Below are positions 8,255 through 17,954 of a stretch of 50,514 bases of DNA, in pieces. Origin of the DNA: Bacteroidota bacterium (GTDB lineage: Bacteria > Bacteroidota > Bacteroidia > 2-12-FULL-35-15). The notes below the pieces were generated by a model. The model was not told the origin of the DNA. It saw only the letters and a program-made list of their open reading frames with translations, and searched no databases. The position numbers and the translations under genes were made by a program. Numbering within the stretch: position 1 is the stretch's first letter; each line of letters opens with the position of its first letter. The DNA lies in the NCBI GenBank assembly GCA_947466965.1, contig CANIFU010000015.1, positions 1 through 50,514 on the forward strand, given 5' to 3'.

Positions 8255-10966
8255 ATGAGCGAAGAAAATATAACGAATGAACAAAATGGCGGAGGTGATG
8301 AACCTCACAACATTACCCATGTTTCGGGAATGTATAAGAACTGGTTCCTGGATTACGCATCGTATGTAATTCTGGAGCGCGCTGTTCCTTATGTAGAAGA
8401 TGGCCTAAAGCCTGTTCAGCGTAGGATTTTACATTCGATGAGCGACTTGGATGACGGACGCTATAATAAGGTAGCGAATATCATCGGGCATACCATGAAA
8501 TACCATCCACATGGCGATATGAGTATTGGTGATGCTTTGGTGGCCTTGGGACAAAAAGATCTCTTGATCGATACTCAAGGAAACTGGGGGAATATTTTAA
8601 CAGGCGACAGAGCAGCAGCTCCCCGTTACATTGAAGCCCGATTATCCAAATTTGCACAAGAGGTTGTATTTAATCCCAAAACGACTACCTGGCTATTGAG
8701 TTATGATGGTAGAAATAAAGAACCAGAAACCCTGCCTGTAAAATTTCCATTGTTGCTTGCTCAAGGTGTTGAAGGAATTGCCGTTGGATTGGCTTGTAAA
8801 ATGCTGCCGCATAATTTTAATGAATTGTGTGATGCTTCAATTGCGGTATTGCGTGGTAAAAAAACAGATATCCTTCCTGATTTTGCAACGGCGGGGATGG
8901 CCGATTTTTCGAATTACAATGATGGATTAAGGGGAGGAAAAGTAAGAGTAAGAGCGAAAATCTCGCAGTTGGATAAAAAGACCTTGGTGATCAATGAAAT
9001 TCCTTTTGGTACCACAACTGGTTCGTTGATCGATACGATTGTGGCTGCAAATGATAAAGGGAAGATCAAGATCCGTAAAGTAGAAGACAATACATCGGAA
9101 AATGTGGAGATTGTGATTCACCTGGTGCCGGGTATTTCTCCAGACAAAACCATTGATGCCTTGTATGCATTTACTGATTGTGAATTATCCATTTCTCCAA
9201 ATGCATGTATCATTGAAAATGATAAGCCTCGTTTTGTTGGTGTAAATGAAATGTTAAAAATTTCTACTTACAAAACGTTGGAACTTTTGAAGCGAGAGTT
9301 GGAGATTGAAAAGTCTGAATTACAAGAATCGTATATGTTTGCATCGCTAGAAAAGATCTTTATCAAAGATGAGATGTACATCGATTTCAAGAACTATTCA
9401 GATAAGCCAACATTATTTGACTATTTAGGTTCACGTTTTTCGAAATATAAAAAACAATTTATCCGTGCAATCACAGATGAGGATTATGAGAAGTTAACGC
9501 AGATCCCGATGATCCGTATCACGCGCTTTGATTCTAAAAAAGCGGATGAGAAGATGAAAGCATTGGATGCCCGCATCCAGGAGATCGATCATCATTTGGC
9601 GAATTTGATCGAGTATGCGATTGAATATTTCAAAAATCTGAAAAAGAAATACGGTGTTGGCCGTGAGCGTAAAACAGAAATTAAATCGTTTGAAACAATT
9701 ATTGCTACCAGTGTAGTAGTAGCAAACGAGAAATTATATGTGAACCGTGAAGAAGGCTTTGCAGGTTACGGTTTGAAGAAAGATGAATTTATAGCTGAGT
9801 GTTCGGATATAGATGACATCATTGTTTTTTTGAAAGATGGAACAATGAAAGTGATGAAAGTAGCCGATAAAGCATTTGTGGGTAAGGATCTGATACATAT
9901 TGCGGTATTTAAGAAAAATGATGAGCGGACGATCTACAATGTGATCTATCGTGACGGAAAAGCGGGAGCTACTTTTATGAAACGTTTTCCAGTAACGGGA
10001 GTAACGCGAGATAAGCAATACGATTTGTGTAAAGGATCAAAAGATTCGCAGATACTCTATTTTAGTGCAAATCCGAATGGAGAAGCAGAAGTGATAGAGG
10101 TGCAGCTGAAGCCGATGCCGGGATTGCGTAAAGTGCAGTGGGATATCAACTTTGCGGAGTTGGCAGTGAAAGGAAGAAATTCGATGGGCAATGTGGTCAC
10201 AAAATATTCGGTGAAAAAAATTGTGAAGTTAAAAGAAGGCGTTTCAACACTTGGAGCGCGTGATATTTGGTTTGATGATACCGTACAGCGATTGAATACG
10301 GATAAGCGTGGAACCTTCTTAGGAAGTTTCGGTCCAGAGGATAAGATCCTGACCATTTCACAAAGCGGTCATTATAAACTAAACAGTTTTGATGTGTCGA
10401 CACATTTTGATGAGGACATGATCCTGATCGAGAAGTTCAATCCTAAAAAACCGATTTCGGCAATTTATTTAGATGGCGAAAGCAAAACCTATTTCGTAAA
10501 ACGATTTATGGTTGAGCCGACCGATAAAAAGATATTGTTTATTTCGGAAGCGGAAGGTTCGCGGGTAGAGATCGTAACAACGGAAGAAAAGCCGGCAGTG
10601 GAGGTGAAGTTCAGCAAGGTGAAGGACAAAGAATTGCCTGATGAGAAAATTGATCTGACACAATTTATCGAAGTGAAAGGATTAAAAGCCAAAGGAAATA
10701 AGTTGTCGTATTCGAAAGTGAAAGAGATCAATTTGTTGCCACCGGTTGAGGTGCATATCGAAGAAGAGGTGTTAGATGAATTTGAAGAGAGTGGAATGTC
10801 ACCATTAGAAGCGATCAAAAAGGCACAAGAGCCAGCAAAAGAAAAAAACATAATTTCCATCGATCAAATGATCAATGCGGAGATCAAGTTACCTTCGCAG
10901 GAGAAGAAGAAAAAGAAAAAGGGAGATGGTGATGGAGCGGGAAAAGATCTGAAATTAGATTTTTAG
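8255..10966 (+). CDS. parC: DNA topoisomerase IV subunit A
   Basis: DNA-cleaving subunit of topoisomerase IV, 903 residues. The winged-helix breakage-reunion domain is at the N-terminus, with GLKPVQRRIL (50-59), YHPHGD (83-88) and the catalytic tyrosine Y125 in AAPRYIEARL. Coiled-coil and tower regions follow to about residue 480. A divergent beta-pinwheel occupies about 500-760. The tail from about 790 is acidic and then lysine-rich, with a run of six lysines before GDGDGAGKDL; this tail is probably disordered. No canonical GyrA box (QRRGGxG) was seen, which fits ParC rather than GyrA. It directly follows parE, and a strong hairpin terminator lies just after its stop. Confidence 0.94.
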   Translation: MSEENITNEQNGGGDEPHNITHVSGMYKNWFLDYASYVILERAVPYVEDGLKPVQRRILHSMSDLDDGRYNKVANIIGHTMKYHPHGDMSIGDALVALGQKDLLIDTQGNWGNILTGDRAAAPRYIEARLSKFAQEVVFNPKTTTWLLSYDGRNKEPETLPVKFPLLLAQGVEGIAVGLACKMLPHNFNELCDASIAVLRGKKTDILPDFATAGMADFSNYNDGLRGGKVRVRAKISQLDKKTLVINEIPFGTTTGSLIDTIVAANDKGKIKIRKVEDNTSENVEIVIHLVPGISPDKTIDALYAFTDCELSISPNACIIENDKPRFVGVNEMLKISTYKTLELLKRELEIEKSELQESYMFASLEKIFIKDEMYIDFKNYSDKPTLFDYLGSRFSKYKKQFIRAITDEDYEKLTQIPMIRITRFDSKKADEKMKALDARIQEIDHHLANLIEYAIEYFKNLKKKYGVGRERKTEIKSFETIIATSVVVANEKLYVNREEGFAGYGLKKDEFIAECSDIDDIIVFLKDGTMKVMKVADKAFVGKDLIHIAVFKKNDERTIYNVIYRDGKAGATFMKRFPVTGVTRDKQYDLCKGSKDSQILYFSANPNGEAEVIEVQLKPMPGLRKVQWDINFAELAVKGRNSMGNVVTKYSVKKIVKLKEGVSTLGARDIWFDDTVQRLNTDKRGTFLGSFGPEDKILTISQSGHYKLNSFDVSTHFDEDMILIEKFNPKKPISAIYLDGESKTYFVKRFMVEPTDKKILFISEAEGSRVEIVTTEEKPAVEVKFSKVKDKELPDEKIDLTQFIEVKGLKAKGNKLSYSKVKEINLLPPVEVHIEEEVLDEFEESGMSPLEAIKKAQEPAKEKNIISIDQMINAEIKLPSQEKKKKKKGDGDGAGKDLKLDF

Positions 10967-10983
10967 ACAATTGATTTTTTTTT

Positions 10984-11021
10984 AAAGCCCTGTATACCTT
11001 TATAATGGAATATAGGGCTTT
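10984..11021 (+). terminator. Intrinsic terminator after parC
   Basis: AAAGCCCTGTAT (10984-10995) pairs with ATATAGGGCTTT (11010-11021) with one G-T wobble, giving a 12-base-pair stem with a 14-base apical part that can pair further at ACC/GGT. A T-rich tail follows. It lies 17 bases after the parC stop and closes the ychF-parE-parC run. Confidence 0.75.
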
Positions 11022-11165
11022 TAAATTGTATCCTAATTAAAGGACATATATTTGAAAGAATATAAATGCTACTCAATGGCGGCTATACTCACCAAATTGG
11101 GTAGATTGCCGACATGATATGGCGGGTAAACACTAGTTAGCTGCAAAATTAAAAGACCACTGACA

Positions 11166-12650
11166 ATGAAACAAATAATGGTAAAAAGAGAAATTTTCCA
11201 CCCGACAAGAAATCTATTAATAATATTGGGATTTCTTGTTTCAGTAAATAACCTCCAAGCACAAGCTATTTGGAACAACACATCATTTGTTCATCGCAAT
11301 GGACAAGAAATACATAATGGACAAAACAATGCCATCAATCTAGATGGTGTAAACATTGGCTCATGGTTGATGTGGGAAGGTTTGATGTGGGGTGGTGGAC
11401 TAATTTCTGAAAAGGATATTACCAATAAAATGACATCAGTTATTGGTCCAGTTGCATTTGAAAATTTCAGAGACTCCGTTTACAAAAACTATATTACTCG
11501 AGCAGATATTCAACGAATTTCAAATGAATGTTATAATGTTGTTCGTATTCCTTTTAATCATAATTTATTAGAAGATGATGCAAATCCTTTTGTTTACAAA
11601 CCTGAAGGATGGGCAATTCTTGACAGCGCTTTGAAATGGTGCGAGGATTATAATGTTTATGCGGTTTTAGACATGCATGCTGCACCGGGTGGTCAGGCAA
11701 CACATTTTATAGCAGACCCGGATTCAATTGATTTATGGAACTCACCCCTGAATAAAAACAGAACGATTCAACTCTGGAAGGCAATTGCAAGCAGATATCA
11801 AAACAGAGGAATTGTTGCCGCTTACGATTTATTAAACGAACCAAATATTTGGTGGTGGCCCGATTTAGTTAATTTATATGATAATATAATTGACACCATT
11901 CGAACGGTTGACAACAACCATATGATAATGCTTGAAGGAAATAATTACGCTCAGGACTTCTCAATGTTTACCTCTTTACCTGATCCAAACATGTGTTTCC
12001 AATTTCATTATTACACCTTCTTTTTCAGTGCTCCAAATATTCCTGCCTGGACAGCACTTTCCAACACTTTAAATGTTCCAATTTGGTGTGGCGAATGGGG
12101 TGAAGATACCTTAGGTGGAATGCAGAATAAATTAACTAACATTATAAGGAATCCTGCCAATAAAATTAGTGGACAAGCATTCTGGACATGGAAAACTGTA
12201 ACAGTAGGATTTCAGAATCCTCATAGTCTTAACGTAAACAATCCGACAGATTGGAATAATACAATGTTATGGGTAACTTATAATTCGCCAATCGTAACTC
12301 CTTTAGAAATGCAAAACGGCATTGATAGTTTTATCGTCAATATGAAATTGCAAAATTGTGTTGTAGACACTGGTGTTTTTAATATGTTAAACTTGTGTTC
12401 AGTGACAGGCATTCAGAACATCGAAGAATTAAAATATTTAAATGTTTATCCAAATCCATTTTCTTCATCAATCAACATAGAGGGTAAATTCGAAAACGAA
12501 TATTATGAACTATTAAATTCAAGGGGGCAAATGATTTGGACAGGCAATCAAATCAACAACCAAAATTTTTCTTCACTGACAGACGGTTTGTATTTTTTGA
12601 GAATATATAATGGCAATTCGACCCAGACGACAAAACTTATTAAGGATTAA
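11166..12650 (+). CDS. Secreted glycoside hydrolase family 5 (cellulase-like), T9SS cargo
   Basis: A 494-residue exported glycosidase. A basic start and hydrophobic helix (about 16-33, ending LQAQ) form a signal peptide. The GH5 TIM barrel covers about 55-380: LDGVNIGSWLMWE at the start, VVRIPFNHN on strand 3, VLDMHAAPGGQ, acid/base E225 in YDLLNEPNIW, HYYTFFF, and nucleophile E310 in WCGEWGED. The LDGVNIG and DMHAAPG motifs resemble the exo-beta-1,3-glucanase/endoglucanase side of GH5; substrate cannot be fixed from sequence. The C-terminal about 75 residues (NVYPNPFSSSIN to the end) are a type A T9SS sorting domain, so the enzyme should be secreted or surface-attached. A second ATG lies four codons later and could also serve as start. 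It stands alone, with no SusCD pair nearby. Confidence 0.9.
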   Translation: MKQIMVKREIFHPTRNLLIILGFLVSVNNLQAQAIWNNTSFVHRNGQEIHNGQNNAINLDGVNIGSWLMWEGLMWGGGLISEKDITNKMTSVIGPVAFENFRDSVYKNYITRADIQRISNECYNVVRIPFNHNLLEDDANPFVYKPEGWAILDSALKWCEDYNVYAVLDMHAAPGGQATHFIADPDSIDLWNSPLNKNRTIQLWKAIASRYQNRGIVAAYDLLNEPNIWWWPDLVNLYDNIIDTIRTVDNNHMIMLEGNNYAQDFSMFTSLPDPNMCFQFHYYTFFFSAPNIPAWTALSNTLNVPIWCGEWGEDTLGGMQNKLTNIIRNPANKISGQAFWTWKTVTVGFQNPHSLNVNNPTDWNNTMLWVTYNSPIVTPLEMQNGIDSFIVNMKLQNCVVDTGVFNMLNLCSVTGIQNIEELKYLNVYPNPFSSSINIEGKFENEYYELLNSRGQMIWTGNQINNQNFSSLTDGLYFLRIYNGNSTQTTKLIKD

Positions 12651-12936
12651 AACCAATGACCGAAAGAAAGGGAATTGCTAATCGAGTAGACGGATCCGCC
12701 AGCATTAACTGATGGATTGCGCCTCTCTCACTTTCAGGGCGGTTTTCTAGGCATGCTGCAAAAGCTTTCTCAATACAAATTTAACTAAATTTAAAGTACT
12801 GATTCGTTATTGTTTTATTTTACAAACTCGCAACCAAAACTTAACTGAAAATGTATAACAAAAAGTATAATTGCCCACAAAATAAAAATTAAACCTTAGA
12901 CCATTTTTTTATTTCGAAGCATTAAATTTTGACACC

Positions 12937-14247
12937 ATGAAAAAAAAATTACTAATTGCATGCATCGCTTTGACTTTAGGTTTAACTTCGTCTAACGCTC
13001 AAATCCTATATTTCCCGCCATTAAGTAGTACCGCTCCTTGGGACAGCGTTTCTCCGGCTTCATTAGGTTGGTGCTTGAATCAAATTGATACTTTATATGA
13101 TTATTTACAGCTACAAGATACCAAAGGATTTATTGTATTAAAAAATGGAAAAATTGTTTTAGAAAAATACTTTGGAACATTTACGAAAGATAGTTTATGG
13201 TATTGGGCATCAGCAGGTAAAACAATCACTTCCTTTTTAATTGGTAAAGCGCAAGAAGAAAATTATTTATCAATTACAGACACTTCCTCAACTTATTTGG
13301 GAATGGGTTGGACGAATTGCACTTCAACTCAAGAAAATAAAATCAAAATTAGAAATCAGTTAACTATGACTTCTGGTCTGGATGACGCTGTTCCTGATAA
13401 TCATTGCACGATCGATACTTGTTTAAATTATTTGGCTGATGCTGGAACACGCTGGGCATATCACAATGCACCATACACACTTTTAGAAAGCGTATTAACA
13501 AATGCAACAGGAGCACCCATTAATACTTATACGCTAACAAAACTAAAAATAAAAACAGGTATGACAGGGGCTTGGGCGTTTGTTGATTACGACAATATAT
13601 TCTATAGCAAAGTAAGAAGTATGGCTCGTTTCGGATTATTAATGCAAAATAATTGTATTTGGAATAGTGATACTTTGCTTTATGATACAGCTTATATCAA
13701 CCAAATGACTAACACTTCTCAAGGTCTCAATCTATCTTATGGCTATTTATGGTGGCTGAATGGAAAATCTTCTTATATGGCTCCAGCCTCTCAAATCGTT
13801 TTTCCTGGTTCTTTTGCTCCTGCCGCCCCAAGTGATATGTTTGCTGGTATTGGGAAAAACGGACAAATTGTAAGTGTTTCAAAAAGTTTAGATTTAGTTG
13901 TTGTTAGAATGGGCAACCAAACAACCAGCGGTGAAGTGCCAACACAATTGTGCAATAGTATTTGGGAAAAACTCAACGCGGTTATGTGCAGCGTAACTTC
14001 AACGGATGAAATCAATTTAAACAAAAAAACAATTTCGATCTTTCCAAACCCTGCTTCTACAGATATAAATATCAATGCGCCTTCTGGAGAGTCTTTTCAA
14101 ATTGAAATTCGAAATTCTTTTGGTCAAACAATTCTGAAAGACCAAAACAAAAATAGAATCGATATCTCAAATCTAAAAAATGGATTATACTTAATTTCGG
14201 TAATACAAGGACAACATGGCTATACTCATAAAATAATGAAGCAGTAA
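12937..14247 (+). CDS. Secreted serine hydrolase of the class C beta-lactamase/PBP fold, T9SS cargo
   Basis: A 436-residue exported hydrolase. A signal peptide (1-21, ending SSNAQ) precedes a beta-lactamase-fold domain (about 40-350). The catalytic SxxK motif is S92-A-G-K95 in WASAGKTITS, and the YxN motif is Y175-H-N177. A late KTG-equivalent is not obvious, though GKNGQIVSV may fill that place. Members of this family include esterases, D-aminopeptidases and carboxypeptidases, so 'beta-lactamase' describes the fold, not resistance. The last about 75 residues, beginning SIFPNPAST, are a type A T9SS sorting domain. It is monocistronic by spacing, with 286 bases before it. Confidence 0.88.
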   Translation: MKKKLLIACIALTLGLTSSNAQILYFPPLSSTAPWDSVSPASLGWCLNQIDTLYDYLQLQDTKGFIVLKNGKIVLEKYFGTFTKDSLWYWASAGKTITSFLIGKAQEENYLSITDTSSTYLGMGWTNCTSTQENKIKIRNQLTMTSGLDDAVPDNHCTIDTCLNYLADAGTRWAYHNAPYTLLESVLTNATGAPINTYTLTKLKIKTGMTGAWAFVDYDNIFYSKVRSMARFGLLMQNNCIWNSDTLLYDTAYINQMTNTSQGLNLSYGYLWWLNGKSSYMAPASQIVFPGSFAPAAPSDMFAGIGKNGQIVSVSKSLDLVVVRMGNQTTSGEVPTQLCNSIWEKLNAVMCSVTSTDEINLNKKTISIFPNPASTDININAPSGESFQIEIRNSFGQTILKDQNKNRIDISNLKNGLYLISVIQGQHGYTHKIMKQ

Positions 14248-14354
14248 TAGTTAGAGATACAACCCCGCCAGGCATCATCACCAAATCAAGCTCTTGAAAA
14301 TTCATTGATAAAATATCATAAGAAAATAAAAAATGAAAAAAAGTAACCGATAGC

Positions 14355-14753
14355 ATGAAACAAAATCTAACGCATATTGCGCTAGTTATAGACGACTATG
14401 ACAAAGCAATTGAATTTTATACTCAAAAATTACATTTTAAATTAATTCAGGATACTATTCTCTCCGAAACAAAACGTTGGGTGTTGGTTAGACCAAATGG
14501 TTCAAACGAGTGCTCTTTATTATTAGCCAAAGCATCAAATGAAGACCAAAAAAGTAGAATTGGAAATCAAACAGGTGGCAGAGTTTTTTTATTTTTGCAA
14601 ACAGATGATTTTAAAAGAGACTATCAAAACTTACTAGACAATAATATAAAGATTGTGAAAGAACCAAGTAATGAAGACCATGGTACAGTTGCCGTTTTTG
14701 AAGATTTATATGGAAATCGGTGGGACTTAATAGAATCTAAAAAAACAGATTGA
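14355..14753 (+). CDS. VOC-superfamily (glyoxalase/bleomycin-resistance/dioxygenase fold) protein
   Basis: A 132-residue cytosolic protein covering one vicinal-oxygen-chelate domain made of two beta-alpha-beta-beta-beta modules. The start THIALVIDDYDKAIEFY provides the usual first metal-binding histidine, and the end VAVFEDLYGNRWDLIE provides the glutamate. A GGRVFLFLQTDDF strand begins the second module. Substrate and reaction cannot be told from sequence; the family includes glyoxalases, dioxygenases and drug-binding proteins. It has no signal peptide, unlike the exported genes around it. Confidence 0.85.
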   Translation: MKQNLTHIALVIDDYDKAIEFYTQKLHFKLIQDTILSETKRWVLVRPNGSNECSLLLAKASNEDQKSRIGNQTGGRVFLFLQTDDFKRDYQNLLDNNIKIVKEPSNEDHGTVAVFEDLYGNRWDLIESKKTD

Positions 14754-14946
14754 TAAAATAATTACACTTTTTAGTTTATTGCTTAAAATATTCATAAGCA
14801 TTGTGCAACTAAAAATTGTTACTTATGCAGTTAGTAAACGTAAAGAAACCATTTTTGATATAATGCAAATTTTATTTGGAATTTTTTTAACATGCAACTA
14901 TCCGAATGTTAAAACAAAACAAAATAAAATAAATCAATAAATTAGT

Positions 14947-17373
14947 ATGAAAAAACTATTTTACTTTTTAGTATTTGCAACAACCTTTTACGCTTGTCTT
15001 CCTTCATCCACAACTTATCCGTATGCAAGCCCTGCATCAGTTGTAGCCCAAGCGCAAACACTTTCCGATAGTTTAGAATCCTACATTATTAAATGGACAC
15101 AAGGATTGGTTCCAAACAGTATTCCTGATAGCTTAATTCCACAAGGAATTACGGATTCAAGAAACTTTTATTTAAAGAATGCTGATTCGGTAACAAGTGC
15201 CGAAACTTGGGCAGTGCGCTTTGCAAATCCTATCAATCACGATTCGTTACTTGGTGGAATACCAGATCCTAAAGTTACTTACCTTTTCCTTGGTACTGCC
15301 CTTGCGCCCTTCGGAAGTAAATTGGTTATTGAAGGAGATTTTCCTCATTGTCGTTTTTTTTCTATACAAGTTACACCACCCTTAAATGGAAAAGAATATT
15401 ATGCACAGCGACAATTTGGAACAGCCGAAGTAGGTTGGGCAGATGCTGATATAGAACCCAACATTGGTAGTATTAACCCTTTCAGAGTTGGAGCCAATAG
15501 AAATGCAACCAATAGAAGTTATAAAGTGGAAGTAGATTTAACAACAGGCGACCCTGTAACCCTTAATGATACTGCTTTTCAATATCCATACCGAGGAAAT
15601 ACCAATAAAAGAGCAGGTGCAATGATGGTGTATCAGGGACCACTTGGTTACCAAACTGTTGTAGGCAATGCTTTACCTGCTTATCAACAAGGTGATTGGA
15701 ATTTAGGCGCAGTTTGGATCCGTATTTATGAACCCGATGACAATGTGGATCGATTAGGTGGTGTACCTATGCCAAAAGCATATTTTCAATTGCCAACTGG
15801 AGAAAAATATTTTGTTGGTTCGGACTTTTCTGCATTACAACGAAGAGCAGATACAACCATTGCAAATAGAGTAACTGCTCCGGGTAGTGCAAACGGATAT
15901 GGTCCTGCATCTGGTTGGTATAAATCCTGGGGCATTACCCGTTCTATGTTAAATGGAGTTTGTATTTCTAATAATTGGCACCGTCCAGATAGTGGAGCAA
16001 GAGTAAGAACCATAGACCTTGGTTGGACAGGAAGAGGAGAGTTTCAGCCTGCCCCCGGAAATTATGAGCCACATGCGACCACAAATAATTATGCAACGTA
16101 TCTTGGCAGAACAGTTTCAATTCCTCCAGGAATGGTAGCCGTATTAACTGGTAAACTTCCAACATTCCCTTCCACACGAAATGGTGAATCTACAATGACA
16201 GCTGCTGAAGTTCGCTATTGGAGTATTATTGGGCTTGACACCGACCCACTTTCTCCTATGCCTGCAACTACTATAAACGCTATCAGCGACGATGATGTAA
16301 CCATTGATGCAAATAGAAATTATGTCATCTGCTATTCAAGAGATACTGAACGACCTACGAATGCGTATGCTTCAAATGGTGTAAGCTGGGTAAATTATGG
16401 AACCCAGAGCGATGTAGGATTATTAATGCGATGGGTAAATATAAAACCTGAATGGACTTTCCCCTTCGATCCGCATGAAGAAAATCTTGATTTCTCTCAT
16501 TCCGATTGGGCAGGTACGCTATATGATAGCACATTAATAGGAATCAATTGGCGCAATGGTTTTATGCAATGTTATTTGCCACGGGTACATTATATGACAA
16601 AAGCCCAATTTGAAGCTATTGGTTCAGCTGTAGATGCTGAAAATGTTCCTGTTTGGGTTGATAATAGTTATACCAATGCAGGAGCTGCTGAATCAAGATT
16701 TTCAACGGTTACGGTTTCATCTGTTGCCGATACTGCTGCTGTAAATGCAGGATCAAATTTAATTGATGGCAATATGAGTTCAGCGTGGAGTAGTTTGTGG
16801 GGTGTTCCACTTTGTAATGCTGTTATTGATTTGGGAAGTGTAAAAAAAATATCAGCAATAAAATTAAATTGGGATTGGGTTTTCTTTGCTAAAGACTATA
16901 CGCTTCAAGTGTCAGACAATAATATAACCTATACAACAATTGCAACTGCAGTGAGTGAAAATGGAGCTGTAGATTTATATAGTTTTTTACAAAATGTAAG
17001 CGGAAGGTATGTAAAACTTAATTTGACAAATTATAATTTTGGTTTTTATCGCTTAGGGGAATTTGAAGTTTATACAACTGATTGTAATTGCGGAAATAAT
17101 TCAACGGTTGGAGTTGATGAAGATCATAAGGAAAACAATTTTGAACTCCATGTTTATCCAAACCCCACAACTGAATTCATTACAATTAAAACCAATTTAA
17201 TTGAAAAAACAACGATTCAAATTTATGATTTGCATGGAAAATTGTGTTTGAATAAAGCAATAACAGCATCAGTAAGCACCATAAGTACTTCTCAATTACC
17301 AGTTGGAACTTACATTGCAGTTGTAGAGAACAGCAAAAAACAAATGACCAAAAAGTTTGTAAAAATAAAATAG
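14947..17373 (+). CDS. Exported lipoprotein-like protein with F5/8 type C domain and T9SS sorting domain
   Basis: An 808-residue protein I cannot assign to a function. The N-terminal 17 residues are a hydrophobic leader ending in FYAC, close to a lipobox with Cys17. The next about 500 residues are a large unassigned domain with blocks such as AVWIRIYEPDDN and GGVPMPKAYFQLP. Residues about 585-710 look like an F5/8 type C (discoidin-like) carbohydrate-binding domain: LIDGNMSSAWSS, VIDLGSVKKISAIKLNW, GRYVKLNLTNY. The end (about 730-808), beginning LHVYPNPTTEF, is a type A T9SS sorting domain. A lipobox-like leader together with a T9SS tail is unusual. It is probably a surface protein binding or processing a glycan, which is inference. 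Confidence 0.78.
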   Translation: MKKLFYFLVFATTFYACLPSSTTYPYASPASVVAQAQTLSDSLESYIIKWTQGLVPNSIPDSLIPQGITDSRNFYLKNADSVTSAETWAVRFANPINHDSLLGGIPDPKVTYLFLGTALAPFGSKLVIEGDFPHCRFFSIQVTPPLNGKEYYAQRQFGTAEVGWADADIEPNIGSINPFRVGANRNATNRSYKVEVDLTTGDPVTLNDTAFQYPYRGNTNKRAGAMMVYQGPLGYQTVVGNALPAYQQGDWNLGAVWIRIYEPDDNVDRLGGVPMPKAYFQLPTGEKYFVGSDFSALQRRADTTIANRVTAPGSANGYGPASGWYKSWGITRSMLNGVCISNNWHRPDSGARVRTIDLGWTGRGEFQPAPGNYEPHATTNNYATYLGRTVSIPPGMVAVLTGKLPTFPSTRNGESTMTAAEVRYWSIIGLDTDPLSPMPATTINAISDDDVTIDANRNYVICYSRDTERPTNAYASNGVSWVNYGTQSDVGLLMRWVNIKPEWTFPFDPHEENLDFSHSDWAGTLYDSTLIGINWRNGFMQCYLPRVHYMTKAQFEAIGSAVDAENVPVWVDNSYTNAGAAESRFSTVTVSSVADTAAVNAGSNLIDGNMSSAWSSLWGVPLCNAVIDLGSVKKISAIKLNWDWVFFAKDYTLQVSDNNITYTTIATAVSENGAVDLYSFLQNVSGRYVKLNLTNYNFGFYRLGEFEVYTTDCNCGNNSTVGVDEDHKENNFELHVYPNPTTEFITIKTNLIEKTTIQIYDLHGKLCLNKAITASVSTISTSQLPVGTYIAVVENSKKQMTKKFVKIK

Positions 17374-17488
17374 GAAACAACAATACAGAATATATGAACC
17401 ACTTGCTTAATCTTTCTTAAATTAAAAAAGGTACACAAGTTAATCCTGAGACTTTTTTTTAAAACGTTATATTTAAAATAATATTAAA

Positions 17489-17929
17489 ATGAAAAAAGTA
17501 TATGTAATCTTTTCGCTAATTTTATTAAGTGTTTGTTGTTTCTCTCAAAGTCGCTATATTTCAGTAACAACAAAAAAAATTGTTTATTCAAGGGACGGAG
17601 GAATATGCCAATGCTGTGGTGGTTCTCAAAGTTTAGAATATGACCATGTTATTCCATTTTCTTGCGGCGGTACCAGTGAATCCTCAAATATTCAGTTGCT
17701 TTGTTTAAAGTGTAATCGAAGTAAATCCAATAGTTGCATTTGTAAAGTCCACAATAAAAAAGTAGGTTATAATTGTTGTGATGGTAACACAGCTAGAAAG
17801 AAATCGAATGGATCTACTGCTGCGAAATCTTCAAGTGCTGCTCGACTATGCTCCGGTACAACAAAAAAAGGAATGAGATGTAAAAAAATGACAAGTAGCT
17901 CTAGTGGAAGATGTCATTTACACGAATGA
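17489..17929 (+). CDS. Exported HNH endonuclease with C-terminal cysteine/histidine zinc motif
   Basis: A 146-residue protein. Residues 1-20 are a signal peptide ending FSQ. An HNH nuclease domain follows (about 28-82): a CxCC cluster at C40-C43, the DH pair D52-H53 in EYDHVIPFS, an asparagine in SSNIQLLCLKCNRSKS, and the second CxxC at C72/C75. A cysteine-rich region continues to about 97, then a serine-rich linker. The C-terminus has spaced C121, C131, C142 and H145 in a CSGTTKKGMRCKK...GRCHLH arrangement, which looks like a second small zinc site. Export of an HNH enzyme suggests extracellular DNA degradation or an antagonistic role, but no immunity gene is recognised. The next gene starts 25 bases later. 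Confidence 0.82.
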   Translation: MKKVYVIFSLILLSVCCFSQSRYISVTTKKIVYSRDGGICQCCGGSQSLEYDHVIPFSCGGTSESSNIQLLCLKCNRSKSNSCICKVHNKKVGYNCCDGNTARKKSNGSTAAKSSSAARLCSGTTKKGMRCKKMTSSSSGRCHLHE

Positions 17930-17954
17930 TTTATAAACTAAATAATAAAAAGTA

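Noticed and set aside
11075-14300. GC-richer gap patches with GTTAG-type ends that recall integron attC sites between one-gene units
   Set aside because: The ends do not fit the GTTRRRY / RYYYAAC core sites, the patches do not match each other, and no integron integrase is present. Kept only as part of the accessory-block finding.
14779-14940. About 53-codon frame from a TTG after the VOC gene
   Set aside because: Continues an accidental open frame from inside the VOC gene; the product shows no family features and no ATG start is available near its beginning.
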